Shown: piece after piece, positions 1-7,061 of the stretch
Layout of the letters: every line of letters begins with the position of its first letter
How positions within the stretch are numbered: the first letter of the stretch is position 1
DNA from: a virus
Length of the DNA stretch: 64,000 bases
Virus record (IMG/VR): IMGVR_UViG_3300037246_000452
Span: 25,219-89,218 of that record
Direction: 5' to 3' (one strand)
Position numbers and translations under genes: made by a program
Notes under the pieces: model-generated
Database searches by the model: none
Told to the model about the DNA's origin: nothing
Seen by the model: the letters and a program-made list of their open reading frames with translations, nothing else

Positions 1-178
1 CCTTCAGGTTATGAAGATCAGGCGCCCAATACCACACACCATCAATCTCGATATTCCTGCCCTTGACATCGGTAACTGTTCCTTCATCCTCAAAGTAGGT
101 TCCCCTCTTAGGGTCTCTTGCACATTCCCAAACAATCGTCTTACCTACCGCCTTACTTAACTTTAACTTCTTACTCAT
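1..178 (-). CDS. Hypothetical protein, C-terminus outside window
   Basis: The reading frame opens with ATG at 178 behind a GGAGGCC ribosome site and runs off the window edge, giving 59 codons. It begins MSKKLKLSKAVGKTIVW and contains short beta-rich stretches (GTVTDVKGRNIEIDG) that resemble a small SH3-like barrel, but I recognise no family. It follows the 79-residue gene at 204-443 in the same direction, so both are probably read from the promoter at 493-521. Confidence 0.6.
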   Translation of the reverse strand, partial: MSKKLKLSKAVGKTIVWECARDPKRGTYFEDEGTVTDVKGRNIEIDGVWYWAPDLHNLK

Positions 179-203
179 TTTTGGCCTCCATGCCTTTGTT
201 ATT

Positions 204-443
204 TTACTTTACCAACTCTACAAAAGTTCTGTTATAGCAAGATGCTTCTTTTGCAGCATAGGCTTTTTGCAGGTTACTTATAAAAGAATTTATCGTTTTG
301 GGCTTTCTGTTTACTTTTGAATTCCAACTCGCCCCTACTTCCAAAGTATAACCGAAGTACTGTATAAGTTCTTCCAATGTTCCTTTTACTTCTTTTTCTC
401 TCCTGCCGGATACTTGGACTGTATGTACTTTTGATGTTGTCAT
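204..443 (-). CDS. Hypothetical 79-aa protein, first gene of a promoter-led operon
   Basis: The ATG at 443 follows AGGAGGCCAAG and lies about 50 nt downstream of a strong promoter, so the start is secure. The protein is basic (VSGRREKEVKG, NSKVNRKPKT) with a predicted helix at its C-terminal half and no cysteine cluster or membrane segment. No family is recognised. Its leader is nearly identical to the leader of the gene at 8176-8544. Confidence 0.6.
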   Translation of the reverse strand: MTTSKVHTVQVSGRREKEVKGTLEELIQYFGYTLEVGASWNSKVNRKPKTINSFISNLQKAYAAKEASCYNRTFVELVK

Positions 444-492
444 CTTGGCCTCCTGCCGTTTGTTTTGTTTATTTATTAATTGTTTATACGTA

Positions 493-521
493 AGTATACC
501 TTTTTATAAGTGGTTTGTCAA
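493..521 (-). promoter_or_regulatory. Sigma70 promoter for 443-1
   Basis: Minus-strand TTGACA (521-516) and TATACT (498-493) are separated by exactly 17 bp. It fires into the 204-443 gene. Confidence 0.85.
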
Positions 522-529
522 GGATTAAT

Positions 530-543
530 TGCAGTTAATTGCA
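530..543. repeat. Dispersed 14-bp palindrome, copy 1
   Basis: TGCAGTTAATTGCA, 8 bp upstream of the -35 box of the promoter at 493-521 and directly after the stop codon of the preceding gene (546-890). Confidence 0.85.
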
Positions 544-545
544 AT

Positions 546-890
546 TTATTTCTTGTTGGTGTAATAGTCTCCTGTCTTACGGTTCATCAAGATTGCCTGA
601 TGATATTTCTTAATACGCCTTGCTGCATTCTCCAGCATGTGTGATGGAAAGAAGAACTGCTTATGTCCTTTACTATAGTCTGGGTAGGGTTCCTTAATAT
701 CAAGTCTTATATTCCATCTATACCCATACCTCTTCCTCTCGGGATGATCACCTATCCTACACATCCCAATCCTCGGGTCCGTAAAGCCCATATAACAGCT
801 ACTATTGTTCGTCTGTTTATGTACGTATGTTTCTATCCCTAAGTCCCTCAGATGCTCCCTGAGTCGCTTCATGTGTGCTAATGGTGTCAT
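546..890 (-). CDS. Hypothetical 114-aa basic protein
   Basis: ATG at 890 overlaps the stop of the upstream gene as ATGA, pointing to translational coupling; a second in-frame Met at residue 7 is an alternative start. The protein is rich in Arg, Lys, His and Tyr (GDHPERKRYGYRWNIRLDIK), with a predicted C-terminal helix around residues 85-105. It could bind nucleic acid, but no named family is recognised. Confidence 0.55.
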   Translation of the reverse strand: MTPLAHMKRLREHLRDLGIETYVHKQTNNSSCYMGFTDPRIGMCRIGDHPERKRYGYRWNIRLDIKEPYPDYSKGHKQFFFPSHMLENAARRIKKYHQAILMNRKTGDYYTNKK

Positions 891-1291
891 GGTGCCTGTA
901 GCTTCCTGATCTCTACTGCAAGGTCATGTAAGAAGTCCCTCTCTGCTTGTACAAACGGGATGCAGCACTCTCCCACCTTATCATAAGGGGTTTGCATAAC
1001 TCCATGCTTATTCTCTTGATGTAGTACCCAATCCTTGTAAGGTGTTCCGCCACACCATTGCCGGCCAGTCTTAATTTTTACAGGGCAATACTTACAGGAA
1101 TACTGTCTCTGAGCTCCCCTAGCATAATGTTGTATCGTGAACTGTATACATAGAGGGCAGTTAGCTACTCCATTATCCTCACCCTCTCCTTCTAGTATCT
1201 TATCCCATTTACCTACGGACTCATCCAGTATCCCCAATACTGCCTGTGATGTATCTATTAGGCTTTCGGGCCTGTACCCTTCATTTTCCAC
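887..1291 (-). CDS. Hypothetical zinc-ribbon-like protein, GTG start
   Basis: I place the start at GTG 1291, 5 nt after GGAGG and overlapping the last codons of the upstream gene; a longer form from 1321 would overlap that gene by 41 nt. The 134-residue product carries a CPLC pair and a CKYC pair about 20 residues apart, a probable metal-binding module, then a further Cys pair (GECC) near residue 110. The pattern suggests a small nucleic-acid or protein-binding zinc protein. No specific family is recognised. Confidence 0.55.
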   Translation of the reverse strand: MENEGYRPESLIDTSQAVLGILDESVGKWDKILEGEGEDNGVANCPLCIQFTIQHYARGAQRQYSCKYCPVKIKTGRQWCGGTPYKDWVLHQENKHGVMQTPYDKVGECCIPFVQAERDFLHDLAVEIRKLQAP

Positions 1292-1592
1292 ACTTACCTC
1301 CACATTTGCACTTAGGTTCAATCGATATCGTTATGTCCTTTTCATGGATGTGGAGCCGACAACCTGCATACACTTTATGCTTGTGCCAGAATTTCCGTGC
1401 CCCCAATTCTTTCAACTCTGCCTTGAAGGATTCCTTGGTAGGCCACTCCTTATTTGTGCCTATGTTGGCCTGTTTTATGGCATTAATGCATGCTCCTATT
1501 GCGGCCATGTGGGATAAGGTCACAACCAGTATATGAGCCATACCACTGTGCTCCCCTGTTTGCAGTACTACAAATGCCTTCTTATTTTTCAT
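1281..1592 (-). CDS. Hypothetical 103-aa protein with C-terminal Cys cluster
   Basis: The start chosen is ATG 1592 (MKNKKAFVVLQTG), 5 nt after GGGGAG; an upstream in-frame ATG at 1622 lacks a comparable site. The protein ends in KCKCGGKCGK, a tight four-Cys cluster that could bind metal. A hydrophobic stretch (MAHILVVTLSHMAAIGACI) lies in the first third. Function is unknown. Confidence 0.5.
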   Translation of the reverse strand: MKNKKAFVVLQTGEHSGMAHILVVTLSHMAAIGACINAIKQANIGTNKEWPTKESFKAELKELGARKFWHKHKVYAGCRLHIHEKDITISIEPKCKCGGKCGK

Positions 1593-1743
1593 CTTTTCTC
1601 CCCTGAGTTTTAAGGTCTTCAATAACCTCGTTAATCTCTTGCGTCATACTTTGTATCTCTTCTTCTTTCTCTCCCTCGGTGAGGAAACGATACATCGGAC
1701 TATCGAAATACCTTCTTATGGTATCCTCCACATTCTTTGGCAT
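1582..1743 (-). CDS. Hypothetical 53-aa acidic helical protein
   Basis: This short frame begins with ATG 1743 overlapping the stop of the DUF2958 gene (TAATG), after a GGGGAGG site, and ends 11 nt inside the next gene. It starts MPKNVEDTIRRYFDSPM and is mostly charged helix (EGEKEEEIQ, INEVIEDLK). The tight overlaps on both sides argue it is translated. No family is recognised. Confidence 0.55.
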   Translation of the reverse strand: MPKNVEDTIRRYFDSPMYRFLTEGEKEEEIQSMTQEINEVIEDLKTQGRKDEK

Positions 1744-2087
1744 TATGCTACTATCCTCCCCGCTGCCTTGGCTGTTTCAGTATATTCTGCCATGGTCTTA
1801 TCTAAAGTTATGTACATATCCCTTTCAATAGGTAATCCGAAAGGTGGGAATCTTATTGCCTCAAGTTCTACCCTCGATACATATCCAATTTCCGCACAGC
1901 CTTGCCCCAAATCACATAGGCCAAAGAAGTTTCCTTCTTCTGGGTAGTACTCACTTAGCAACCATGTACATGCCCCGCCCCCAAACAATTTGATTACTGG
2001 TTTAAGGTGTGAGCCGTCCCCTTTCTCCCCGGCTTCAATACCGTTTTTAACAAGTTTCTTTTCTTGTGCTACTGTCATGATTTTCAT
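1743..2087 (-). CDS. DUF2958 domain protein
   Basis: The 114-residue product matches the DUF2958 pattern known from plasmids and phages: KLFGGGACTWLLSEYYPE, then FGLCDLGQGCAEIGYVS, a VELEAIR segment and GLPIERDMYI near residues 85-95. The family is linked to mobile elements and has no established biochemical role. Start is ATG 2087. It lies between the 92-residue gene upstream and the 53-residue gene it overlaps. Confidence 0.8.
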   Translation of the reverse strand: MKIMTVAQEKKLVKNGIEAGEKGDGSHLKPVIKLFGGGACTWLLSEYYPEEGNFFGLCDLGQGCAEIGYVSRVELEAIRFPPFGLPIERDMYITLDKTMAEYTETAKAAGRIVA

Positions 2088-2108
2088 ATTGGCCTCCGGG
2101 GCTTTTGC

Positions 2109-2387
2109 TTACTTTCTAAAATGAAGGTCTGCCCAAGAATTACCGGACATGTCTACTTCCTCATTTAGTAATACCATATCACTCTCGGGAACACAAACTG
2201 AACCGCCCCCTTCACAAAGTATGTTATACCATATTTCTGATTTAGTGGATTCCGGTAATGGTGGCCTCTGCTCCTTAAACCATACATCACCTTCGGAGAA
2301 ACAAGCCTCTTTTTTGAATACTTTGCCTACATGTGAATGCCTCTTTGTTGCTACTGAATCTCCGTGAAAGAATTTTCCGTTGTCCAT
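2109..2387 (-). CDS. Hypothetical 92-aa protein
   Basis: A longer in-frame reading from 2537 is rejected because it would cross the terminator (2481-2514) and the promoter (2439-2467); ATG 2387 (MDNGKFFHGDS) follows GGAGGGCGAC and lies 52 nt downstream of the -10 box. The protein has a basic N-terminal third (SVATKRHSHVGKVFKKE) and a phage-like acidic C-terminal half. Function unknown. Confidence 0.6.
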   Translation of the reverse strand: MDNGKFFHGDSVATKRHSHVGKVFKKEACFSEGDVWFKEQRPPLPESTKSEIWYNILCEGGGSVCVPESDMVLLNEEVDMSGNSWADLHFRK

Positions 2388-2438
2388 GTCGCCCTCCGTG
2401 GCTTTGTTTATTTGTTTTTGTTGATTGTTTATAATGTA

Positions 2439-2467
2439 ATTATATATGATTGAAAAGGGTTTGTCAA
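2439..2467 (-). promoter_or_regulatory. Consensus sigma70 promoter
   Basis: TTGACA (2467-2462), a 17-bp spacer and TATAAT (2444-2439), both boxes perfect. It drives the operon starting at 2387 and follows directly after a terminator. Confidence 0.9.
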
Positions 2468-2480
2468 GTAAATAATGCAA

Positions 2481-2514
2481 TAAAAAAGCCCCTTCCATTA
2501 CAGAGGGGGCTTTT
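2481..2514 (-). terminator. Intrinsic terminator
   Basis: On the minus strand AAAAGCCCC pairs with GGGGCTTTT across a 13-nt loop and is followed by a run of six T. It ends the transcript of the exported-protein gene at 2545-2919. The A-rich opposite side makes it potentially bidirectional. Confidence 0.85.
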
Positions 2515-2522
2515 AGTGTTCG

Positions 2523-2536
2523 TGCAGTTAATTGCA
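2523..2536. repeat. Dispersed 14-bp palindrome, copy 2
   Basis: TGCAGTTAATTGCA between the stop codon of the 2545-2919 gene and its terminator. Confidence 0.85.
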
Positions 2537-2544
2537 ATCGCTAC

Positions 2545-2919
2545 TTAACACCTCGGTACTATTCGGGGGGCGTCTTTGGCGATTTGCAATGTCATCTCAT
2601 CATCTTCTTCGGCTGATAGCTCTTTGGTGGGTTGGTATCGGGTATCATAATGATCTTGTTCCACCGTAAAAGTTACAGCCGCCATAATCATAACGACTTC
2701 ATCATCTTCTTCCACTGCTCCTGCTATCCTATACTCGGTGGGGTCTGCTGCCATGATAAACTCATGGCCCCCAATCGGCACATCTGCAAGTTCCCCACTT
2801 ATTGAGAAGCCCGATGCCGGACCTCCCTCTGATGCAATTACTGGACTGCACCATATCAGTAGGGACAGTAGACATAGCATTATTGCTAAACCTCCTGCTT
2901 TCCAATTTCTATGCTTCAT
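2545..2919 (-). CDS. Hypothetical exported protein
   Basis: The N-terminus is a typical Sec signal peptide: basic start MKHRNWK, a hydrophobic core around residues 9-25 (IMLCLLSLLIW) and a probable cleavage site after VIA at residue 29. The mature part is about 95 residues, acidic (VEEDDEVV, SAEEDDEM), with alternating hydrophobic stretches suggesting a small beta domain. ATG 2919 follows GGAGGTAAAG. A secreted product from this position may act on the host envelope or on competing phages; that is inference. No family is recognised. Confidence 0.65.
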   Translation of the reverse strand: MKHRNWKAGGLAIMLCLLSLLIWCSPVIASEGGPASGFSISGELADVPIGGHEFIMAADPTEYRIAGAVEEDDEVVMIMAAVTFTVEQDHYDTRYQPTKELSAEEDDEMTLQIAKDAPRIVPRC

Positions 2920-2945
2920 TCTTTACCTCCTTCTTTGTCTAGGGT

Positions 2946-3167
2946 TTACGAATTGTTTAAATCAAAACTATAGCACCACTCTCTGAACTCTGTCAAGGCC
3001 TTCATTATTTCAGCCTCATCTTCAATCCCTATATGGGGTGGGTACTTATCATTTAGCTTTCTTATATCTTTGTCCCCGAAGTTCTCACAAATGCCTTTCC
3101 TCCGGGCATATGCTTTTAACCGTACCTTGGTTATAGCTATATCATGCTGTGCTTTCTTGATGCTCAT
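2946..3167 (-). CDS. Hypothetical 73-aa protein
   Basis: ATG 3167 (MSIKKAQHDIAITKV) sits after GGAGGTAGT and overlaps the previous gene by 4 nt; the longer in-frame reading from 3230 has no ribosome site. The protein is mainly helical with a basic first half (VRLKAYARRKG) and an aromatic C-terminus. No family is recognised. Confidence 0.55.
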   Translation of the reverse strand: MSIKKAQHDIAITKVRLKAYARRKGICENFGDKDIRKLNDKYPPHIGIEDEAEIMKALTEFREWCYSFDLNNS

Positions 3168-3355
3168 ACTACCTCCTTTGGTTGAACTTGTTTTACAAAA
3201 TGCCATGGAGCACAGTTGGCCTTGCAGCATTTATTGTTTACCCTTCCTTGAGAAGAACAGTTGTAACCTCCTATATTATCAGCGCCTGAATTGTACCATC
3301 CTCTTCTCCAAGGACATTCTTTAGCCATCTTGCTCCATTTACCTTCAGCCATCAT
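3164..3355 (-). CDS. Hypothetical Cys-rich 63-aa protein
   Basis: Five cysteines in 63 residues (ECPW, YNC, CCKANC) suggest a small metal-binding fold. ATG 3355 overlaps the upstream stop by 4 nt and the gene's own end overlaps the next start by 4 nt, so it lies within a coupled string of genes. Function unknown. Confidence 0.5.
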   Translation of the reverse strand: MMAEGKWSKMAKECPWRRGWYNSGADNIGGYNCSSQGRVNNKCCKANCAPWHFVKQVQPKEVV

Positions 3356-3537
3356 TTCACCTTATTTATAGTGGCAATATGTATCGTACCCCTATCCTTT
3401 GTTTCTATCTCCACGATACTTCTTATCTCGTAATTATCATTGTCAACCCCAAGTAGTATCGTAGCCTTTTCAGCACAGAACGCTTCTTGGAAGAACTTCT
3501 CTACCTCGTCTTTCTTCTTTTCATCTTCTGGTGTCAT
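3352..3537 (-). CDS. Hypothetical 61-aa protein
   Basis: A short acidic helical N-terminus (MTPEDEKKKDEVEKFF) is followed by a beta-rich half (ATILLGVDNDNYEIRSIVEIE). Starts at ATG 3537, overlapping the upstream stop by 4 nt. No family is recognised. Confidence 0.5.
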   Translation of the reverse strand: MTPEDEKKKDEVEKFFQEAFCAEKATILLGVDNDNYEIRSIVEIETKDRGTIHIATINKVK

Positions 3538-4010
3538 GAGTCCCCCGGTGTGTCTCGTAGAGTCTGCCTTATCTTTCTAAAGTATATCTTTGCATCTAGT
3601 GTAAGCTCAAGATCACGCAAACCTACATCATCTAGTGCCTTGAGTACTCCTTCCATGTAATGAGCTATTGCCAATATATCAGGGAGCCTTGCTATCAGCT
3701 TTGCATTTGCATCCCTGTTGATCGGATTAATTCCATATTTCGAGGCTTCTGTTGATCTATCCATTTTACAGATCACACCTTCCCCTTTCTCAGTATCAAC
3801 TACCACCCTTCCGTCTGAGTATCTCCATGGTCCGGGAGTTTCTCTCCAGATTCTTGGCGGTGGGGGTTTAAACTTCTCACAGTCTACACCATTAGCCTCA
3901 AGGAACTTGATCTGCCTTTCTGTGCCAGCCTCATTGATCTGTTTAGCCATTACACCACAGTGCTCATGTACCAGTTCATCTATTTCGTTTTCCTTTTTAT
4001 CGTTACTCAT
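3534..4010 (-). CDS. Phage protein with PGPW / NAKLIARLP motif
   Basis: The 158-residue protein contains GPWRYSDGRVVVDTEKG near the middle followed by NRDANAKLIARLPDILAIA. This 'PGPW ... NAxLIAxxP' arrangement recurs in many small phage proteins of unknown role. The N-terminal 50 residues are helical and charged, and the C-terminus ends in a Leu-rich helix. It overlaps its neighbours by 4 nt on both sides. Confidence 0.6.
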   Translation of the reverse strand: MSNDKKENEIDELVHEHCGVMAKQINEAGTERQIKFLEANGVDCEKFKPPPPRIWRETPGPWRYSDGRVVVDTEKGEGVICKMDRSTEASKYGINPINRDANAKLIARLPDILAIAHYMEGVLKALDDVGLRDLELTLDAKIYFRKIRQTLRDTPGDS

Positions 4011-4249
4011 GATAACACCCCCACTACGTCAAAGTCTTTTGTATATGCCCCACCCCTGTGCATCAGAAGATTATCTGAGTTCTTTCCGTAATCTTCTGTA
4101 ATAAGAAGTATTTCGTCCCCTTTATTGTATGTCATAGGTCCGATTGGCCGACCTGTGTCTAAGTGAGTGGGACACAGCATCTCATATTTAGTATTCTTCC
4201 GGTGTACCAATCTTACACCGTTCCTAAGCTTTACTATTTGTCCTTGCAT
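4007..4249 (-). CDS. Hypothetical 80-aa protein
   Basis: Start taken at ATG 4249 (MQGQIVKLRNG) after GGAGGAGCC; an in-frame reading from 4294 has a weaker context. The sequence is beta-rich (NGVRLVHRKNTKYEMLC, GDEILLITEDY) and overlaps the upstream zinc-ribbon gene by 16 nt. Function unknown. Confidence 0.5.
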   Translation of the reverse strand: MQGQIVKLRNGVRLVHRKNTKYEMLCPTHLDTGRPIGPMTYNKGDEILLITEDYGKNSDNLLMHRGGAYTKDFDVVGVLS

Positions 4250-4563
4250 GGCTCCTCCTGCGCTATAGGTTTCTCGTGCCCGCATATCCAACACTTATCT
4301 GACGTAGTGCCTGTGTCAAACTTCTGTCTCTTCTGACAGCCTTGGCAATACTGGACTTTCACTGTCTCGTCGGGGTTAATCAATTTATCATAGCCGGTAA
4401 GCTCATACACGTCCTGCCATGTTGAGTCACACTCAGTACATTTGATCTCTTGCCATACACATCCGGCATCACTCTGTAAGGCCCCATCACCCTCGATCTT
4501 TTTGCCTCTACAGTTAGGGCATCTGGCTCCGCCATGCTCTATGTACTCCTTATCATTCATCAT
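4234..4563 (-). CDS. Double zinc-ribbon protein
   Basis: The 109-residue product has two Cys-pair modules: CPNC with CTEC (residues about 15-45), then CQGC with CWIC (residues about 73-94). The spacing is that of zinc ribbons found in transcription and nucleic-acid proteins, so nucleic-acid binding is plausible but not shown. Starts at ATG 4563 within the end of the 57-residue gene upstream. Confidence 0.6.
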   Translation of the reverse strand: MMNDKEYIEHGGARCPNCRGKKIEGDGALQSDAGCVWQEIKCTECDSTWQDVYELTGYDKLINPDETVKVQYCQGCQKRQKFDTGTTSDKCWICGHEKPIAQEEPCKDK

Positions 4564-4733
4564 CTTCCGCCTCTCCTGTTGATATGCTTTATTCTGGTTT
4601 TCTTAGGTACATGATTTCGGTTCTGTTTCTTAACCTTAGTCGTTGAGGTCTTGCACTTTCTTACAAACTTATCATGCCTTTCCTCGGCCTCAAACTCCCT
4701 CATCATTCTATCGAATCCATTTGAACCGTACAT
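4560..4733 (-). CDS. Hypothetical 57-aa basic protein
   Basis: This frame begins at ATG 4733 directly after the upstream stop, with AAGGAG in place, and ends within the first codon of the next gene. The second half is strongly basic (KVKKQNRNHVPKKTRIKH), as in small nucleic-acid-binding proteins. No family is recognised. Confidence 0.55.
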   Translation of the reverse strand: MYGSNGFDRMMREFEAEERHDKFVRKCKTSTTKVKKQNRNHVPKKTRIKHINRRGGR

Positions 4734-5096
4734 CTAATACTCCTTCGCTGCATTGTATAGCTTATCTAATAGTCGCATCAGCTCTTGCCTTTTTTCTCTC
4801 CCTTCGCTACAGAGGTGAATCCCGTTACAATCTTTCAGCCATGCCCCACAATCACTTTTTCTGATACTCTTTACCACTTCTAGCAACTGCTCCTTTGCCT
4901 CGTCTTCAGGCCTCACAGGGATGTATGTTTTACCGCAATCATCACATTGCTGCTCCTTACCCATCTGCTCCCCATCCCATACATGGCCGGCAGGGCATCC
5001 CGGGCACTGTACCATAAATGTTTCACTCCCGAGGGTGCCTACTACTGTCATTGAGGGTCGCCCACATCTGGTGTTATGATAATCTTCGGCATTCAT
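4734..5096 (-). CDS. Zinc-ribbon protein, 120 aa
   Basis: CPGC (residue about 31) and CDDC (about 51) form a single zinc-ribbon-like pair set with a GHVWDG loop between. The C-terminal half is helical with two further Cys (KDCNGIHLC). ATG 5096 overlaps the upstream stop by 4 nt. Exact role unknown. Confidence 0.55.
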   Translation of the reverse strand: MNAEDYHNTRCGRPSMTVVGTLGSETFMVQCPGCPAGHVWDGEQMGKEQQCDDCGKTYIPVRPEDEAKEQLLEVVKSIRKSDCGAWLKDCNGIHLCSEGREKRQELMRLLDKLYNAAKEY

Positions 5097-5290
5097 ACTG
5101 CTACCTCCTCAATTAAGTCCTTCATAGTAGTGCCATTAACTGTATGTTCAAAGTCTGATAACCTATTTAACAAACATAGTCTCTGGCAGTCCTCCTCCTT
5201 ATCCCCCTTCGATGGCATGTTCTCTGTAATAAGAGTCTGTATCTCTTCGATTCTGTTTTCTAATGAATGGATTAAGTCTGGTAGTTCCAT
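5093..5290 (-). CDS. Hypothetical 65-aa helical protein
   Basis: Predicted almost entirely helical with heptad-like hydrophobic spacing in MELPDLIHSLENRIEEIQ, so a short coiled coil is likely. Starts at ATG 5290 sharing one base with the upstream stop. No family is recognised. Confidence 0.5.
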   Translation of the reverse strand: MELPDLIHSLENRIEEIQTLITENMPSKGDKEEDCQRLCLLNRLSDFEHTVNGTTMKDLIEEVAV

Positions 5291-5547
5291 TATACCAACC
5301 CCCTCGCGCCATGCTTTAGTACTTTGGGATTCATGGAGAATTTAAAGTCCCCAAATTCAAGGATGTCAGTGTGCATCAGATGTTCTACAAGCAACTTCTT
5401 TGTCGCCCGGATGTAAGGTCTTGATACCTCCTTACCTTTACTCAGGGTTACCTCAGTTACGGGCTCCTTCATTGTACCAATCCTCATAAAGATTCCTGTC
5501 TTTGGCTTCTTGTTTATCCCACTACTCTGAACCATTAATTCTAACAT
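5290..5547 (-). CDS. Hypothetical 85-aa protein
   Basis: Basic protein with a beta-rich first half (KTGIFMRIGTMKEPVTEVTLSK on two strands) and a helix around residues 45-60. ATG 5547 lies directly after the upstream TAG. No family is recognised. Confidence 0.5.
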   Translation of the reverse strand: MLELMVQSSGINKKPKTGIFMRIGTMKEPVTEVTLSKGKEVSRPYIRATKKLLVEHLMHTDILEFGDFKFSMNPKVLKHGARGLV

Positions 5548-5706
5548 CTACTTTCTCCCTGTAGTGGTCATCAGTATTGTACCGTGACCATCAGTTAATG
5601 TTGTGACCACATGGCCGGGATAAATTACGTTTCTATTAGTATGGCGCCTCATATCCTTGGCCAGATTATTGAGATACTTCGTAAAATTTACTCTCAGCTT
5701 ATGCAT
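5548..5706 (-). CDS. Hypothetical 52-aa basic protein
   Basis: ATG 5706 lies inside the end of the upstream gene (8-nt overlap). The product begins MHKLRVNFTKYLNNLAKDMRR and ends with a threonine-rich strand (TILMTTTGRK). It fits tightly between two genes in a chain of overlaps, which is the main support for it being translated. Confidence 0.5.
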   Translation of the reverse strand: MHKLRVNFTKYLNNLAKDMRRHTNRNVIYPGHVVTTLTDGHGTILMTTTGRK

Positions 5707-5998
5707 CGCATGCCATCCCTGAATCTGAGCCCCATATTCTGAGGTATTCCTGAGCCAGCTTGTTACCCTCTGTATTCATTTCCAATTCCTCAATAGGATG
5801 TAGAGTACCGTCCGTCCCACCTGACCCTGCGTTGTATGTTGGGTCTTGCCATACTGGCTTGTCTCCATAAGATGACTCTTGCATGACTGAAATACTGTCT
5901 ATCCAAAACCCCTTCGGCTTGATCGTTACAGCACGTCTGTTCTTACCTACACTCTCCACTACCTGACAATTTCCTACTGTCTTCTTCGTGATACTCAT
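5699..5998 (-). CDS. Hypothetical 99-aa protein
   Basis: Start at ATG 5998 (MSITKKTVGNC), preceded by GGAGGGCGAA; the ATG four codons earlier contains the ribosome site itself and is less likely. It is the first gene after the promoter at 6055-6083. Mixed alpha/beta composition with a Gly-rich middle (NAGSGGTDG). Function unknown. Confidence 0.55.
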   Translation of the reverse strand: MSITKKTVGNCQVVESVGKNRRAVTIKPKGFWIDSISVMQESSYGDKPVWQDPTYNAGSGGTDGTLHPIEELEMNTEGNKLAQEYLRIWGSDSGMACDA

Positions 5999-6054
5999 TT
6001 CGCCCTCCATGGCTTTGGTTGTTGATTTGTTTTATTAATTTTTGATTATACGTA

Positions 6055-6083
6055 ATTATAACTTATTGGTTTTAGTTTGTCAA
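6055..6083 (-). promoter_or_regulatory. Consensus sigma70 promoter
   Basis: TTGACA (6083-6078), 17-bp spacer, TATAAT (6060-6055). It starts the run of coupled genes from 5998 downward. Confidence 0.9.
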
Positions 6084-6085
6084 GT

Positions 6086-6508
6086 TTATTTGCAGTTAAT
6101 TGCAATTAATAATCTCTTAATAAGACCTTCCTTCCATAGAGTACATTCGGAGTGGTACTCAGGTATAGGACTACCCTCTAGGTATCGATCTAGTGGCGTA
6201 TCATAGTTTGGATAGCCACTGCATACCTCAGGCCTGTCCTTGTGGATGCTACACCCCTCCTTGCTTCTCCTGAGACAAGTAAAGTACGCTGTTGGCCCAG
6301 TAGCCTCTCGGGCTGTCAGTAGGTAAGGATTTAATCTCTGGGCTGTCTCCTCAGGTATCATCACCCAGTTTTCTTGAATGAATAACATATCCCCACTTGC
6401 ACCATTATTCTTATCCATAAACCATCGAGCTTGATGCTCCCCGGTGAGGCGGATTACCTCGCAGCATTTGGTACACCTCTTACCTTCTATTATACAATGT
6501 TCACTCAT
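6086..6508 (-). CDS. YkgJ-family cysteine cluster protein
   Basis: The cysteine layout matches the YkgJ family of zinc/iron-chelating proteins (PF03692-like): CTKCC near residues 12-16, then CLRR...GCSIHKDRPEVCSGYP around 78-99, and a later ECTLW. These proteins probably bind an iron or zinc centre; a few relatives are oxidoreductase or methylase partners. Length (140) is normal. The gene overlaps the next upstream gene by 4 nt, and its last codons form a copy of the dispersed palindrome. The substrate is unknown. Confidence 0.75.
   Translation of the reverse strand: MSEHCIIEGKRCTKCCEVIRLTGEHQARWFMDKNNGASGDMLFIQENWVMIPEETAQRLNPYLLTAREATGPTAYFTCLRRSKEGCSIHKDRPEVCSGYPNYDTPLDRYLEGSPIPEYHSECTLWKEGLIKRLLIAINCK
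6091..6104. repeat. Dispersed 14-bp palindrome, copy 3
   Basis: TGCAGTTAATTGCA, 7 bp upstream of the -35 box, and at the same time encoding the last residues (AINCK) of the 6086-6508 gene. Confidence 0.85.
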
Positions 6509-6879
6509 CCAAATAATCCTCCCTTTAGTGGGTTCTTATTTGGTGGCTCCTCTCCTTTTTCTTTAGCAATCATATTCTCTATCGCCCACTTACTCCGCTC
6601 AGCCCGGTTAAGCATAGTGCTCAGTATTCGTATTTGACTTTTCTTCCTCCACCTAAATGCTTCCATGGCCTCAAGCTCCGTAGGATGAGCAAACCTTTTA
6701 CGACTCGTGTTAGAAATCCACCGGGGTTTATCATACGCTGACCATAAGTTTCCACGCTTCCTCGGCCCTATCCACCAACCACAGGGAGTCTCTCTGTCTC
6801 CCTCATAGATTGCTAGATTGATTGTAGTCCCGTGCTCATAATGAGTTTCTACATATCGGTAAAATAGCTTTCCCTCCAT
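6505..6879 (-). CDS. Conserved-type phage protein, 124 aa
   Basis: The sequence YRYVETHYEHGTTINLAIYEGDRETPCGWWIG followed by RKRFAHPTELEAMEAFRWRK (two separate blocks) follows a layout I associate with small phage proteins of unknown function: an N-terminal sheet with a CGxWI turn, then an A-F-xxRK helix. The C-terminus is a charged helix. Starts at ATG 6879. Confidence 0.5.
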   Translation of the reverse strand: MEGKLFYRYVETHYEHGTTINLAIYEGDRETPCGWWIGPRKRGNLWSAYDKPRWISNTSRKRFAHPTELEAMEAFRWRKKSQIRILSTMLNRAERSKWAIENMIAKEKGEEPPNKNPLKGGLFG

Positions 6880-7061
6880 TAACCCTCGTCCTCCTTCGTC
6901 AGTCTCGCCATTGTCAGTGCAGATATAACCTCACATATCTTGCTACGCGCTTTTAGAAGATGACCTCTTGGTCTCAGTTGCTTCTCCGCTTCTATCCTAT
7001 CTTCCAAATGCCTTTTGGTAATCTCTGCCTCTGCCAGTATATCTGCATAAGGTATGCTCAT
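6879..7061 (-). CDS. Hypothetical 60-aa helical protein
   Basis: Helical throughout and amphipathic (ILAEAEITKRHLEDRIEAEK). Coupled to its neighbours by 1-nt and 4-nt overlaps. No family is recognised. Confidence 0.5.
   Translation of the reverse strand: MSIPYADILAEAEITKRHLEDRIEAEKQLRPRGHLLKARSKICEVISALTMARLTKEDEG

Noticed and set aside
2388-2537. N-terminal extension of the 2109-2387 gene
   Set aside because: It would be encoded across a terminator and a consensus promoter, with no ribosome site at 2537.
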